Source: Candidatus Pullichristensenella stercorigallinarum (GTDB taxonomy: Bacteria > Bacillota > Clostridia > Christensenellales > Aristaeellaceae). Taken from it: DNA of 42,256 nucleotides. The position numbers were made by a program, and so were the translations under genes. Below, piece after piece: positions 16,807 to 23,928 of this stretch. Each line of letters opens with the position of its first letter. Position 1 is the first letter of the stretch. The notes beneath the pieces were generated by a model. The model was not told where the DNA came from, made no database searches, and saw only the letters and a list, made by a program, of their open reading frames with translations. Location: assembly GCA_018712945.1 (NCBI GenBank), contig DVFZ01000014.1, positions 1 through 42,256 of the forward strand, given 5' to 3'.

Positions 16807-16835
16807 TTGCGCCTTAACCATTCGCGCGCTATACT
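16807..16835 (+). promoter_or_regulatory. promoter of the FMN riboswitch-ribU transcript
   Basis: TTGCGC (16807-16812), a 17-bp spacer, TATACT (16830-16835). The start would be near 16842, a few bases before the riboswitch. Confidence 0.65.
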
Positions 16836-16856
16836 GACATTGACAACTGAACAGGA

Positions 16857-16970
16857 ACGTCTTCAGGGCAGGGTGCAATTCCCGATTGGCGGTACAGTCC
16901 GCAAGCGCGCAGGCGCAGACCCGGTGTAACTCCGGGACCAACAGTATAGTCTGGATGAAAGAAGATGTGT
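16857..16970 (+). ncRNA. FMN riboswitch (RFN element)
   Basis: The conserved RFN core is easy to read: CTTCAGGGCAGGGTG, AATTCCCGATTGGCGGTA, AGTCCGCAAGCG, the GACCCGGTGTAACTCCGGGACC arm, and CAGTATAGTCTGGATGAAAG closing with GAAGATG. It binds FMN and controls the downstream riboflavin transporter. Confidence 0.97.
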
Positions 16971-17021
16971 CTTGGCCAGGATGCTTCGCGTGAAAACGAT
17001 ACAGCCTCCGGCACACCAATA

Positions 17022-17055
17022 AGACACCTGCAAGACGCTCAGTCTTCAGGTGTCT
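17022..17055 (+). terminator. riboswitch expression platform hairpin
   Basis: AGACACCTG (17022-17030) pairs with CAGGTGTCT (17047-17055), with an inner AAGAC/GTCTT stem, followed by CATTTTACT. This is the likely FMN-induced stop. CCTCCG near 17007 is complementary to the CGGAGG ribosome binding site of ribU, so translation control may also operate. Confidence 0.75.
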
Positions 17056-17080
17056 CATTTTACTGTCGGAGGGATATCGC

Positions 17081-17734
17081 ATGAACTTCAAAACCAAGAA
17101 AATCGCCATGCTCGGCGTCCTGGCGGCGCTGGCGTACCTGTCCGTGGTGCTGATCAACATTCCTGTGGTGTCGGTGGACTTTCTCAAGTATGAGCCCAAG
17201 GATGTCATCATCACTCTGGGCGGCTTCATGTTCGGCCCGGTGTCCGCGGCGCTTTTGAGCGTGGTGGTTTCCTTTCTGGAAATGGTCACCATCAGTTCCA
17301 CGGGCATTATTGGCTGTGTGATGAATATACTTTCCACATGGGGCTTTGCCTGCGTGGCGACGCTCATCTACAAGCGCGTGCATACCTTGAAAGGCGCGAT
17401 CATCGGCTTGGCGGCGGGGTGCCTTACGGCCACGGCGTTGATGCTTCTTTGGAATTACCTGATTACGCCGCTCTATATGGGCCTGGCGCGCGAAGCCGTG
17501 GTGGAGATGCTTTTGCCCATCTTCCTGCCGTACAACCTGCTCAAGTGCGCCATGAACGCGGCGTTGACCATGTTGATTTATAAGCCGCTGGTCACCGCCT
17601 TGCGCCGGGCAAACCTGCTGGAGCCCTCTGGCGCGCAGGCTGCGGGCACGCGCAATATGGGCATCATACTGGTTTCCCTGCTGGTGGTTGCCACCTGCAT
17701 CCTGTGCGTGCTGGTGCTGCGCGGCGCGATTTGA
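17081..17734 (+). CDS. ribU: ECF transporter riboflavin-binding S component RibU
   Basis: Membrane S component that captures riboflavin and works with a shared ECF module (EcfA, EcfA', EcfT) encoded elsewhere. The 217-residue product has about six membrane helices; the RibU-typical DFLKYEPKDVIITLGGFMFG lies after TM1-2, and LLWNYLITPLYMG in the fourth helix region. A final helix (LVSLLVVATCILCVLVL) lies at the C-terminus. GGAGG precedes ATG 17081. Riboswitch control upstream makes the substrate assignment strong. Confidence 0.95.
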   Translation: MNFKTKKIAMLGVLAALAYLSVVLINIPVVSVDFLKYEPKDVIITLGGFMFGPVSAALLSVVVSFLEMVTISSTGIIGCVMNILSTWGFACVATLIYKRVHTLKGAIIGLAAGCLTATALMLLWNYLITPLYMGLAREAVVEMLLPIFLPYNLLKCAMNAALTMLIYKPLVTALRRANLLEPSGAQAAGTRNMGIILVSLLVVATCILCVLVLRGAI

Positions 17735-17758
17735 GGGAAATTTTATACCGGCGGTAGA

Positions 17759-17787
17759 ATGACAAAGGCCGTCTTTTGTGGTATACT
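17759..17787 (+). promoter_or_regulatory. promoter of the rtcB leader
   Basis: ATGACA (17759-17764), 17 bp, TATACT (17782-17787); 5 of 6 matches at each hexamer. Confidence 0.75.
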
Positions 17788-17818
17788 GTATGCGGATTAC
17801 AGGAAAGGGGTTTTCGGC

Positions 17819-17935
17819 ATGTTCGTCGCTTTGCGCAAAGATGATCCACGGGCGTCGCTCCACGCGGAACGCCTTGCCTTGCTATACGCGCATTTGACGA
17901 ACGGGAATACGCCGGGAGTCCCATGGCTGTATTGA
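17819..17935 (+). CDS. small ORF (38 codons) in the rtcB leader
   Basis: A 38-residue frame starts at ATG 17819 after AGGAAAGGGG, about 25 nt beyond the expected transcript start, and ends 20 bp before a strong terminator. The peptide starts MFVALRKDDPRASLHAERL and ends GVPWLY. I do not recognise it. It could be a leader peptide, a small protein, or a chance frame in a structured small RNA; GTTCGTC (17821-17827) and GACGAAC (17896-17902) could pair across it. Confidence 0.45.
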   Translation: MFVALRKDDPRASLHAERLALLYAHLTNGNTPGVPWLY

Positions 17936-17955
17936 TCCAGCCTGGAGTCATCCAT

Positions 17956-17986
17956 CCACCCGTCATTGCGCGACGGGTGGTTTTTT
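17956..17986 (+). terminator. strong terminator between the leader ORF and rtcB
   Basis: CCACCCGTC (17956-17964) and GACGGGTGG (17972-17980), loop ATTGCGC, then six T (17981-17986). It lies only 24 bp before the rtcB start codon, with no room for another normal promoter between. Confidence 0.92.
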
Positions 17987-18010
17987 ATTTCCCATGGGAG
18001 GGGAGAGGAC

Positions 18011-19210
18011 ATGGAAATTCGAGGAAAATTCGCCACGGCCATTGCCTACGCAAATGTGATTGAGGATGCCGCCGTGGAACAGATTCGCAGGATGTGCGAT
18101 TGCGACTTCACCGAAGGCAGCAGGATACGCATCATGCCGGACGTACATGCGGGCAAGGGGTGCACCATCGGCACGACCATGACCATTCGTGATAAAGTGG
18201 TGCCCAATGTGGTGGGCGTGGACATCGGCTGCGGTATGTACACCGTCCGCCTGAACGAGCGTCAAATCGACTTTGCCCGCCTGGACGAAGCGGCGCACTT
18301 CATTCCCTCCGGCATGCACGTCTGGGAGGGACGCCGGGAGGCCTTTGATCTGGAGGCGCTGCGTTGCTACCGCGATCTGAAGGACACGCGCCGCCTGCAG
18401 CGCAGCCTGGGCACGCTGGGCGGCGGCAACCACTTTATTGAGGTGGAGCGCTCCGCAGATGGCACGCTGTATCTGGTCATCCATTCCGGCAGCCGCAATC
18501 TGGGCAAGCAGGTGGCGGAGCGCTATCAAAGCCTGGCCGTCCGCTTGGATGAGGGCTGCGACGAATACCTTCAGCGCCGGGACGCGCTGATTGCCGAATA
18601 CAAGGCGGCCGGCCGCCGCCGGGAGATCCAGGCCGCGCTCAGGCGACTGGAAATGAGCAAAAAGCCGCGCACCCTGCCGGACGACCTCTGTTACGTGTAT
18701 GGCCGCTATCTGGACGACTACCTTGCCGATGTGGAAATCTGCCAGCGCTTCGCGCGGCGCAACCGCGAATTGATGGCGGAGATCCTGCTGGAAAGGGCCG
18801 GCCTGACCGGCGCGGAAGCGTTCCATACCATCCACAATTACATCGACACAGACGAAATGATCCTGCGCAAAGGGGCAATCGCGGCGCACAAGGGCGAAAA
18901 AGTGCTGATTCCCATCAATATGCGCGATGGCAGCGTATTAGCCGTAGGGAAGGGCAACCCGGACTGGAACTTTTCCGCCCCGCACGGCGCGGGCAGGCTG
19001 ATGAGCCGCAGCGCGGCCCGGGAAAATCTGAAGCTGGAGGACTATGAGTGCGTCATGCAGGGCGTCTATACCACATGCGTAAGCCCCGAAACCATTGACG
19101 AAGCGCCGATGGCCTACAAGTCCCTTGCGGACATATTGGATGTCATTTGCGAGTGCGTGGATGTAATCGACATCATGAAACCGGTGTACAATTTCAAGGC
19201 GTCCGGCTGA
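18011..19210 (+). CDS. rtcB: RNA-splicing ligase RtcB (3'-phosphate RNA ligase)
   Basis: GTP- and Mn-dependent ligase that joins RNA 3'-phosphate or 2',3'-cyclic phosphate to 5'-OH ends. The 399-residue protein has DVHAGKGCTIG, the metal-binding VGVDIGCGM with Cys74, GGGNHFIEVE, SGSRNLGK, and the guanylated histidine His325 in SAPHGAGRLMSR. ATG 18011 follows GGGAGGGGAGAGG. No archease or RtcA gene is adjacent. Its position just past a terminator suggests read-through or attenuation control. Confidence 0.95.
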   Translation: MEIRGKFATAIAYANVIEDAAVEQIRRMCDCDFTEGSRIRIMPDVHAGKGCTIGTTMTIRDKVVPNVVGVDIGCGMYTVRLNERQIDFARLDEAAHFIPSGMHVWEGRREAFDLEALRCYRDLKDTRRLQRSLGTLGGGNHFIEVERSADGTLYLVIHSGSRNLGKQVAERYQSLAVRLDEGCDEYLQRRDALIAEYKAAGRRREIQAALRRLEMSKKPRTLPDDLCYVYGRYLDDYLADVEICQRFARRNRELMAEILLERAGLTGAEAFHTIHNYIDTDEMILRKGAIAAHKGEKVLIPINMRDGSVLAVGKGNPDWNFSAPHGAGRLMSRSAARENLKLEDYECVMQGVYTTCVSPETIDEAPMAYKSLADILDVICECVDVIDIMKPVYNFKASG

Positions 19211-19243
19211 CGATTGCGGCTGGAGACCGGAAAGGATAAGAAG

Positions 19244-19474
19244 ATGAAGTTTCCCATTGTCAATATGCGAAAGACTGGCCAGAACATATGCATTCTCCGC
19301 ACAGAGCGCGGCATTTCCGTGCGGGATCTTTCGCGCATGATGGGCTTTTCCACACCCCAGGCCATTTACAAATGGCAGCACGGCAGATCCCTGCCCACAG
19401 TGGACAACCTGGTAGCCCTGGCAGCGATCTTCGCAGTGCCCATCGACGCGATTCTGGCAATCGACGCCGCATAG
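19244..19474 (+). CDS. XRE-family helix-turn-helix regulator
   Basis: 76-residue DNA-binding protein, almost entirely a Cro/C1-type HTH: NICILRTERGISVRDLSRMM, then GFSTPQAIYKWQHGRSLPT and DNLVALAAIFAV. ATG 19244 follows AAAGGA; an upstream in-frame ATG at 19214 lacks a good site. It lies 33 bp after rtcB and is probably co-transcribed. Targets unknown; control of rtcB is a guess. Confidence 0.85.
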   Translation: MKFPIVNMRKTGQNICILRTERGISVRDLSRMMGFSTPQAIYKWQHGRSLPTVDNLVALAAIFAVPIDAILAIDAA

Positions 19475-19477
19475 AAA

Positions 19478-19501
19478 AGGCCGGGAACAAAGCCCCGGCC
19501 T
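19478..19501. terminator. terminator between the XRE gene and udk
   Basis: AGGCCGGG (19478-19485) and CCCGGCCT (19494-19501). On the minus strand a TTTTCT tract follows, so it suits udk best; on the plus strand the tract is CCTTTATT. Confidence 0.8.
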
Positions 19502-19507
19502 CCTTTA

Positions 19508-20125
19508 TTACGCCTCCGGCTGTACCATGCCGGAATTGATATAAAACGCAAGAATGTCCACAATGCGGGCGTTCTTACCGCCGCGTGCCACAATCAGATC
19601 GGCATATTCCACATAATTGCGTATGTAACGCTCAAACATGGGCTTGACGGTTTCCAAATACTGGCGGGCTACGCTATCCACATGGCGGGCACGCTCGACA
19701 ATGTCGCGCTGAACGCGCCGCAGAAGACAGATATCCGGGTCGACCTGAATAAATATCTTGAAATCCAGCAGATCCCGCACCGCCGGGTCGTAGAACACAT
19801 GGATGCCTTCCAGCAGCGCTACATCAGCGGGATATATCAGCTCATCGGAATCGCAGCGCCGGTGCTGCCTGTAATCATAGCTCTTTTTCGTGATTGGCCT
19901 TCCCGCGCGCAGGGCTTCTAAATCCGCGCGAAGCTGGTCGTGCTCAAAGGCCTCCGGCTCGTCGTAGTTGATGCGTTCACGTTGGGAGAAATCCATGTCC
20001 GGGTGGTCTTTGTAGTAAGAGTCCTGTTTGAGAAGCACACATGGCTTGCGCAATTTGCGCGCCAGCTCATCAGCAAGCGTAGATTTTCCACTTCCACTCG
20101 CGCCGCATATTCCGATGAGTAACAT
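19508..20125 (-). CDS. udk: uridine kinase
   Basis: Phosphorylates uridine and cytidine for pyrimidine salvage. The 205-residue protein has the P-loop GICGASGSGKSTLADELA, DSYYKDHPDMDF, the substrate-site YDYRQHRR and EGIHVFYDP, and RRVQRDIVERAR (lid). It has its own promoter overlapping the end of the upstream gene. Confidence 0.93.
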   Translation of the reverse strand: MLLIGICGASGSGKSTLADELARKLRKPCVLLKQDSYYKDHPDMDFSQRERINYDEPEAFEHDQLRADLEALRAGRPITKKSYDYRQHRRCDSDELIYPADVALLEGIHVFYDPAVRDLLDFKIFIQVDPDICLLRRVQRDIVERARHVDSVARQYLETVKPMFERYIRNYVEYADLIVARGGKNARIVDILAFYINSGMVQPEA

Positions 20126-20151
20126 TTACACCCCGCCCTTTCCTGCACTTT

Positions 20152-20180
20152 ATCATATCACAGGCGGGAAGGGATTTCAA
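20152..20180 (-). promoter_or_regulatory. promoter of udk
   Basis: On the minus strand TTGAAA (20175-20180), 17 bp, TATGAT (20152-20157). The -35 covers the last codons of the Spo0A-like gene. Confidence 0.72.
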
Positions 20181-20917
20181 GCGGAAAGCGGCGCTTCATC
20201 GGGATTGGTGGTCAGTTTTTGGAGCATAAAGGACAGGAATTGCCGGTTGGTCATGGAAGAAAGGGCGTCATCGCCCCGAGCGCGGCGGATGGCTGTGCGC
20301 ATATTGCGCTCCACGTTTTCCGGCGTAGTGCGAAGCGCCTGCGCGACCTGCGGGTAGAGATTGCGGCGCAGGTTGCAAAGCAGGCGGTTGTCCTTGAGAA
20401 GCAGGTAGAGCGATTCTGACAAACAGGCGAATCCAAACATGCGCGGCAGGATTCCGGCGTCGATCAGCCCATAGTGGATGCGCGAGGTAGGAGAAGGCGA
20501 AGTTGCTTCCTCGTCGGCGGCGAGCCGCTCCCAAATCATCTTGCGTTTGGAAATGGTGGTTTCCAGAATACATTTGTGCAACTGTTCCATTGGTACAGGT
20601 TTGCAAAGGAACATGTCAGCGCCGGTTTCGAGGCTTAAGTGCAAAACTGTATTGCTCGAGAACGCCGTCCACAGAATAAACGCGGTGCGTGGGGAAATGG
20701 CACGCAATTTTCTCAAGAGATCCAACCCGTAACAGCTCCGTTGAGCCAGCCCCAGCACGACACAATCCGGTTGCGCGTGGGCGATCTGCTTAACGGCCTG
20801 CGATGCGTCGGTGATATAACCGACAACCTCAATGTCGCGCGTTGAGGACAGGTAATGAGCAGTATACTCAAGGTAACTCAGATCAATGTCAATGAGAAAC
20901 AGTCGGGTCTTCTTCAT
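20177..20917 (-). CDS. Spo0A-like regulator with a degenerate receiver domain
   Basis: 246 residues arranged like Spo0A. The C-terminal domain aligns with the Spo0A DNA-binding domain (GLIDAGILPRMFGFACLSES, LYPQVAQALRTTPENVERNM, RTAIRRAR). The receiver retains Asp10, Thr84 (WTAF) and Lys106 (LCKPV). Where Spo0A has the phosphoacceptor in VLDIIMP this protein reads VLGLAQR, so Asp is Gly56, and the second acidic residue (Asp11 of the DD pair) is Ile. It therefore probably works without aspartyl phosphorylation, as a paralogue or antagonist of Spo0A, or as a ligand-controlled factor. Strong promoter and operator-like palindrome upstream; spoIIP lies next to it on the same strand. Confidence 0.85.
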   Translation of the reverse strand: MKKTRLFLIDIDLSYLEYTAHYLSSTRDIEVVGYITDASQAVKQIAHAQPDCVVLGLAQRSCYGLDLLRKLRAISPRTAFILWTAFSSNTVLHLSLETGADMFLCKPVPMEQLHKCILETTISKRKMIWERLAADEEATSPSPTSRIHYGLIDAGILPRMFGFACLSESLYLLLKDNRLLCNLRRNLYPQVAQALRTTPENVERNMRTAIRRARGDDALSSMTNRQFLSFMLQKLTTNPDEAPLSA

Positions 20918-20953
20918 GTGCGTCCATTCCTTTCGTGAATTTTCTGTTTGCTT

Positions 20954-20970
20954 CTAATAAGAATCATTAG
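20954..20970. promoter_or_regulatory. palindrome in the leader of the Spo0A-like gene
   Basis: CTAATAAGAATCATTAG (20954-20970) is a near-perfect inverted repeat about 14-30 nt downstream of the expected start site. It could be an operator for a repressor or for the protein itself. Confidence 0.4.
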
Positions 20971-20989
20971 AGCAACCCATGCGTGAATT

Positions 20990-21018
20990 ATTATAGCCAT
21001 GATAAGAAAGATAGTCAA
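20990..21018 (-). promoter_or_regulatory. strong sigma-A promoter of the Spo0A-like gene
   Basis: On the minus strand TTGACT (21013-21018), 17 bp, TATAAT (20990-20995): 11 of 12 consensus bases, inside a 200-bp AT-rich gap (20918-21116) that holds no other gene. Confidence 0.88.
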
Positions 21019-21116
21019 TAAGAAAAATAGAAAATGACGTGATGATTTGGAAATGAAATTTTGAAAAAATTGCCAACAAGCGTTGCTTTGTTGCCAAAAT
21101 AATTCTAATAGTATAT

Positions 21117-22094
21117 CTATTCGCCGGTGAGCAACGATGCAAGCGCGTCGGAGAGCGGCTGCATGGCGTTGAGCGCCTCCACAAGCGTATTGCGGTTGTT
21201 GCCCACTTCGATGAGGATGGCATATACGCCGATGTGCTGGTTATAGCGGTTGGTTTTTACCAGAACGTCGCGGCAAATGCCCGGCGTCTGCGCGTTGAGC
21301 GCGTCGGTGAGGGCGCAGGCGAAAGCATAGTTTTCCTCATAGTGGGGTTTGACCGTAAAGTTTTCTCCCTTGCCGATGAGCATCATCAGTTTGGCATAGT
21401 CTACGCCGTTTGCGTGCAGCGTGTTTTCGCCCATGCCCTCCACATAGGCGTCGCGGTGCAGGTCGATATAGAGGTCGAAAGGCTCATCGTAGGACAGGAG
21501 CGTTTCTTCAGAACGCACGTAGGCGGTAGACAGGTCGTCCTGCTCATGGTCGGTGGTATCGTGAACGACCTCGCAGCCGCGCGCGCGCAAAAGCGTGGCC
21601 AGTTCCTCGCCTACGCGCACTACGCTGTGCTCCTCGTCATCGGTACGCCAGGCCTCCAGGGCCTCATAGGGATCAGCCTCGGTCTGTTCGTATGCCTCAT
21701 GCGTATGGGTGTGGTAGATGAGTATGCGCGGCGCCTCGATCGCGGGCGCAACGGAAGGACTCTCCCGTGGCGTCAGTTCCAGGGGTGGAACGGTCTGGTC
21801 TGTAAGTTCGTTTTCGCCTGTGGTGGGAGCTTGTCCCTCCGTTTCTTCCGGCTCCAGCACGCTGATCTCAATGCCGGAACCGCCCGAGGATGAGGCAGCA
21901 AAGACCGCTTGCGCGGTCTCTGCCTTTTCCTCGACGCTCTGTTCAACTAAGCTGCCGCCAGTCTGCGTGGCGCCAGCCCCGGCGTCCTCCCCGGCAAACA
22001 GCCTGAATGCCAGCAGGCATACCACCAGCGCCAACACCACCACCGCCACGCCAAGCAGGAGATGGGAGCCCTTGATGACCCGAAAGCGCACCAT
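21117..22094 (-). CDS. spoIIP: SpoIIP, peptidoglycan hydrolase for engulfment
   Basis: Mother-cell membrane-anchored amidase/endopeptidase that acts with SpoIID and SpoIIM during engulfment. The 325-residue protein has one N-terminal membrane anchor (about 9-32), an acidic Glu/Thr/Ser linker, and the catalytic domain opening with ILIYHTHTHEAYEQTEADPY; later LYIDLHRDAYVEGMG and ILIEVGNNRNTLVEAL supply zinc-site residues. ATG 22094 is chosen because GGAGGAGG lies 7-10 nt upstream; ATG 22100 almost touches that site. Confidence 0.92.
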   Translation of the reverse strand: MVRFRVIKGSHLLLGVAVVVLALVVCLLAFRLFAGEDAGAGATQTGGSLVEQSVEEKAETAQAVFAASSSGGSGIEISVLEPEETEGQAPTTGENELTDQTVPPLELTPRESPSVAPAIEAPRILIYHTHTHEAYEQTEADPYEALEAWRTDDEEHSVVRVGEELATLLRARGCEVVHDTTDHEQDDLSTAYVRSEETLLSYDEPFDLYIDLHRDAYVEGMGENTLHANGVDYAKLMMLIGKGENFTVKPHYEENYAFACALTDALNAQTPGICRDVLVKTNRYNQHIGVYAILIEVGNNRNTLVEALNAMQPLSDALASLLTGE

Positions 22095-22262
22095 ATCCAT
22101 TCCTCCTCCGCATAAAAGCACCCCCGGGATTGAAGAAAATACGCAAAACCCGTCAAAGCCCGGCCGGTTCTGGCATATCTACGGCGTTGCGCTTTTGCCT
22201 GGGTTCCCGGTGCTATTTCCGGCAAACCAAAACCCGGCGCGAACGCTTCCCGGTTCTGCTCT

Positions 22263-22291
22263 AAACTATTCTCAGAAGTGGAAGAATATGA
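22263..22291 (-). promoter_or_regulatory. possible sigma-E promoter for spoIIP
   Basis: On the minus strand TCATATT (22285-22291) fits the sigma-E -35 (KMATATT). It is followed by a 14-bp spacer and AATAGTTT (22263-22270), which keeps only the ATA core and final T of CATACAAT. Spacing is right and spoIIP is a sigma-E gene in Bacillus, but the leader would be about 165 nt. Confidence 0.35.
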
Positions 22292-22314
22292 AAAAAGCGC
22301 CGGAAGGACGGCGC
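22291..22314 (-). terminator. terminator of the trpS-rsmI operon
   Basis: On the minus strand GCGCCG (22309-22314) and CGGCGC (22297-22302), then six T (22291-22296), 24 bp after rsmI. Confidence 0.85.
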
Positions 22315-22337
22315 AAAACCACGATGGCGGGCAAAAG

Positions 22338-23195
22338 CTATTCTGCCTCCAGTGGACGCAAGAACAGGGTGGCGCGATAAACTTCGTTGCGGGAAAATCC
22401 GCGCTCACGGGCGGCGGCGGCAGCCTCCTTGAGGCTATCGCCCTCAAACAGGCGATCGGCCATGAAGGCCACGGCGCTGCCAGCGGCGCTTTCAGCCTTT
22501 TCCGGAACCGGCAGGGGGGAAAGGTCAGCCACAAGGCAGTATTCGCCCTTTTCAACGTTTGGGTTGGCCTTGAGTTGCGCGAGCACATCTTCCGGCGCGC
22601 CGCGCAGCAGCCATTCAAATTTCTTGGAAAGATCGGCGCATACCGCCAACATGCAATCCGGCCACCGCGCGGCAATGCTCTCCACAAGCGCCACCACGCG
22701 ATGCGGCGATTCGTAAAACACCGCCACGGGAACGCCCGAGGCGCGCACGTCGTCGAGTTTCTCGCCCAGCGCTTTCTTTTCACGGGGTAAAAAGCCGTAA
22801 AAGGCGAATTCACGCGCGTCAAACCCCGCCGCCGAAAGCGCCGTTGTCACCGCCGAAGGTCCGCAGACGGGCGTAACCGGTATGCCTGCCTCCCATGCCG
22901 CGCGCACCAGCAGGTGCCCGGGGTCGGAAACGGCGGGCGTGCCCGCGTCGCAGGTCAGCGCCACGGTGAGATCTTCCGCCAGCATGCGCGCCACGAGCTG
23001 CGGGGCGCGCATATCCTCGTTGTGCCGGTGGCAGGAAACCATGGGCTTTTTAATTTCCATGCGGTTGAGCAGCTTCATGGTCACGCGCGTATCCTCGGCG
23101 GCAATGAGGTCGGCGCTTTCAAGCGCCTCGCGCATACGCGGGGTAAGATCGCTTAAATTTCCAATGGGGGTCGCCACCACGAGCAGACGGGCCAT
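22338..23195 (-). CDS. rsmI: 16S rRNA (cytidine1402-2'-O)-methyltransferase RsmI
   Basis: SAM-dependent enzyme methylating the 2'-O of C1402 in the ribosomal P site. The 285-residue protein has LLVVATPIGNLSDLTPRM, AAEDTRVTMKLLNR, the SAM-loop CDAGTPAVSDPGHLLVR, and GFLPREKKA, all typical. It starts one base after the stop of the Rmt-like gene and is last in the operon. Its target lies next to G1405 in helix 44. Confidence 0.95.
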   Translation of the reverse strand: MARLLVVATPIGNLSDLTPRMREALESADLIAAEDTRVTMKLLNRMEIKKPMVSCHRHNEDMRAPQLVARMLAEDLTVALTCDAGTPAVSDPGHLLVRAAWEAGIPVTPVCGPSAVTTALSAAGFDAREFAFYGFLPREKKALGEKLDDVRASGVPVAVFYESPHRVVALVESIAARWPDCMLAVCADLSKKFEWLLRGAPEDVLAQLKANPNVEKGEYCLVADLSPLPVPEKAESAAGSAVAFMADRLFEGDSLKEAAAAARERGFSRNEVYRATLFLRPLEAE

Positions 23196-23196
23196 G

Positions 23197-23928
23197 TCAA
23201 CGCTCCTTTAAGACGTAAATCAGTTCGTTTCGAGCCACAAAGCGCCCTTCAATGGCATATCTGCGTGGGCAATTCGCCTCGAAAGACTGCGAATATTGCC
23301 GCTCCATGCCCACCGAACGGCCGGAAAGCGTGCGCGTGGGAAAGGATACGGCTACATGCGCGGCTGGTATGCGCTCGAGCAGGGCATAGCCATCCGCGCC
23401 CAGCAGCGGCAAAAGCTTGAACACCAACGCCAGGTCGAAGCGCTCTTGCGGCAGCGCGTCTGTGCGCAGGTCGGCGCCCACGGCGCGGGTGTCCAGGCCG
23501 TTCCGCTGCGCAAAGCCATTGACCAGCGCCACCGCCCCCAAATGCGCGTCCATTCCCAATACGCTCATGCCGCGCGCGGCCAGGTAAACGGGGTTCAGCC
23601 CGCAGGCCAGGTCGAGCACGCGCGCGGGCCTGCCACAGATGGCGAACAACTGTTCATACAAGGCGTCCGTCTCCGCCAGCGGCAGGCGCTCGCGCGTAGA
23701 GGCGTGCAAAGACAATATGCGCGCAAGCGCTTCGTCGCCGTCCTTCGGCCAGCTTGCCAGCAGCTTTTCGGCGCGCTTTGCCTCCTCGCGGCTGAAAAAT
23801 GCCCCGGCCACGCGGTGCAGTTCCCGCCGTGCGGCGCGGCCGGCCTCTTTCGGCTTTGCGTAGCGCCTACCGGCTTCGGCGTAAGCGCGCTCCACCAGCG
23901 CGCCGCAAAGGTAATTATGCTTCTCCAT
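23197..23928 (-). CDS. 16S rRNA (guanine1405-N7)-methyltransferase family protein (ArmA/RmtB-like)
   Basis: 243 residues (RmtB about 251) with the full motif set of the Arm/Rmt/FmrO family: ILSLHASTRERL (71-82), the SAM motif VLDLACGLNP (104-113), LVFKLLPLL (168-176), AVSFPTRTLSGRSVGM (193-208) and NELIYVLK (234-241). Known members methylate N7 of G1405 and give high resistance to 4,6-disubstituted deoxystreptamine aminoglycosides. It overlaps tgt by 14 nt and lies 1 bp before rsmI, so it is a fixed part of a chromosomal operon; base composition matches its neighbours and no mobility gene is adjacent. Activity and native role are inferred. Confidence 0.88.
   Translation of the reverse strand: MEKHNYLCGALVERAYAEAGRRYAKPKEAGRAARRELHRVAGAFFSREEAKRAEKLLASWPKDGDEALARILSLHASTRERLPLAETDALYEQLFAICGRPARVLDLACGLNPVYLAARGMSVLGMDAHLGAVALVNGFAQRNGLDTRAVGADLRTDALPQERFDLALVFKLLPLLGADGYALLERIPAAHVAVSFPTRTLSGRSVGMERQYSQSFEANCPRRYAIEGRFVARNELIYVLKER

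Noticed and set aside
17794-17986. Y-RNA-like (YrlA) or 6S RNA upstream of rtcB
   Set aside because: YrlA genes can sit near rtcB, but I could not find the tRNA-like module or a Ro60 gene, and the long 6S-type rod with central bubble is not evident. A small RNA of another kind is still possible.
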